Of a DNA stretch of 6,358 nt, positions 6,262 to 6,358 are shown piece after piece; position 1 is the stretch's first letter, and every line of letters starts with the position of its first letter. The DNA comes from Acetobacteraceae bacterium (GTDB lineage Bacteria; Pseudomonadota; Alphaproteobacteria; Acetobacterales; Acetobacteraceae). The stretch covers positions 1 to 6,358 of the forward strand of contig JASHVB010000162.1 in assembly GCA_030039695.1 (NCBI GenBank), written 5' to 3'. Under the pieces are notes generated by a model. It did no database searches, was not told the DNA's origin, and saw nothing but the letters and a program-made list of their open reading frames with translations. The translations under genes were made by a program, and so were the position numbers.

Positions 6262-6358
6262 GCCTGTCGTCATTTGAACCGGTCGCTGCTGCGCCGTGGA
6301 TCGTCAGGATTGTGGCGCGGCGCTGGCTCGATTTCTTGCCGCTCAGCTTGGGATGACG

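Noticed and set aside
6262..6358. Continuation or terminal inverted repeat of the IS remnant
   Set aside because: No frame resembles the expected transposase continuation, and no matching inverted copy was found to the left.

Overview
The window reads as accessory DNA from an alphaproteobacterium, most likely a Rhizobiales member of the Bradyrhizobium type. This is inferred from GC-rich codon use in the clear genes, GTG starts, the style of the sigma-54 activator and a decayed IS5-type transposase. No rRNA, tRNA or CRISPR array is visible, so the taxonomic call is soft.

Layout: the C-terminal end of a plus-strand gene (1-324) encodes a Gly-, Gln- and Asn-rich protein. It converges on a minus-strand gene group that reads from right to left. 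In transcription order the group is: an outer-membrane beta-barrel protein of the FapF type (5538-4069); a secreted protein with a Gly-Ser-Gly repeat domain resembling the head GIN domain, DUF2807 (about 3871-3059); a doubtful small ORF (2670-2398); a sigma-54-dependent AAA+ activator with no N-terminal sensory domain (2257-1118); and a small secreted protein (971 or 1118 to 690). The gaps of 140-800 bp between most of these genes argue against one tight operon. Only the activator and the last small gene are close enough for translational coupling, with a TGATG overlap at 1118-1120.

The most informative gene is the FapF-like one. In Pseudomonas, FapF is the outer-membrane pore that exports the functional amyloid subunits FapB and FapC, and FapD is a C39-family peptidase. 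Here the protein has a signal peptide, a charged coiled coil, a Pro/Ala/Gln linker and a C-terminal barrel with the motifs of that family. The partial plus-strand protein has a Q/N-containing segment that could belong to a fibre subunit or accessory factor. The small secreted protein at 690-971 carries a motif resembling peptide leaders. The window may therefore be one side of a divergent, Fap-like amyloid secretion locus with unusual partners: a GIN-repeat protein and a constitutive-type sigma-54 activator. The link between these genes is inferred from position alone.

The right edge (about 6023-6261, plus strand) holds a broken IS5-family (DUF4096-type) transposase fragment with an in-frame stop and a frameshift. 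It indicates past insertion next to the presumed promoter region of the FapF-like gene.
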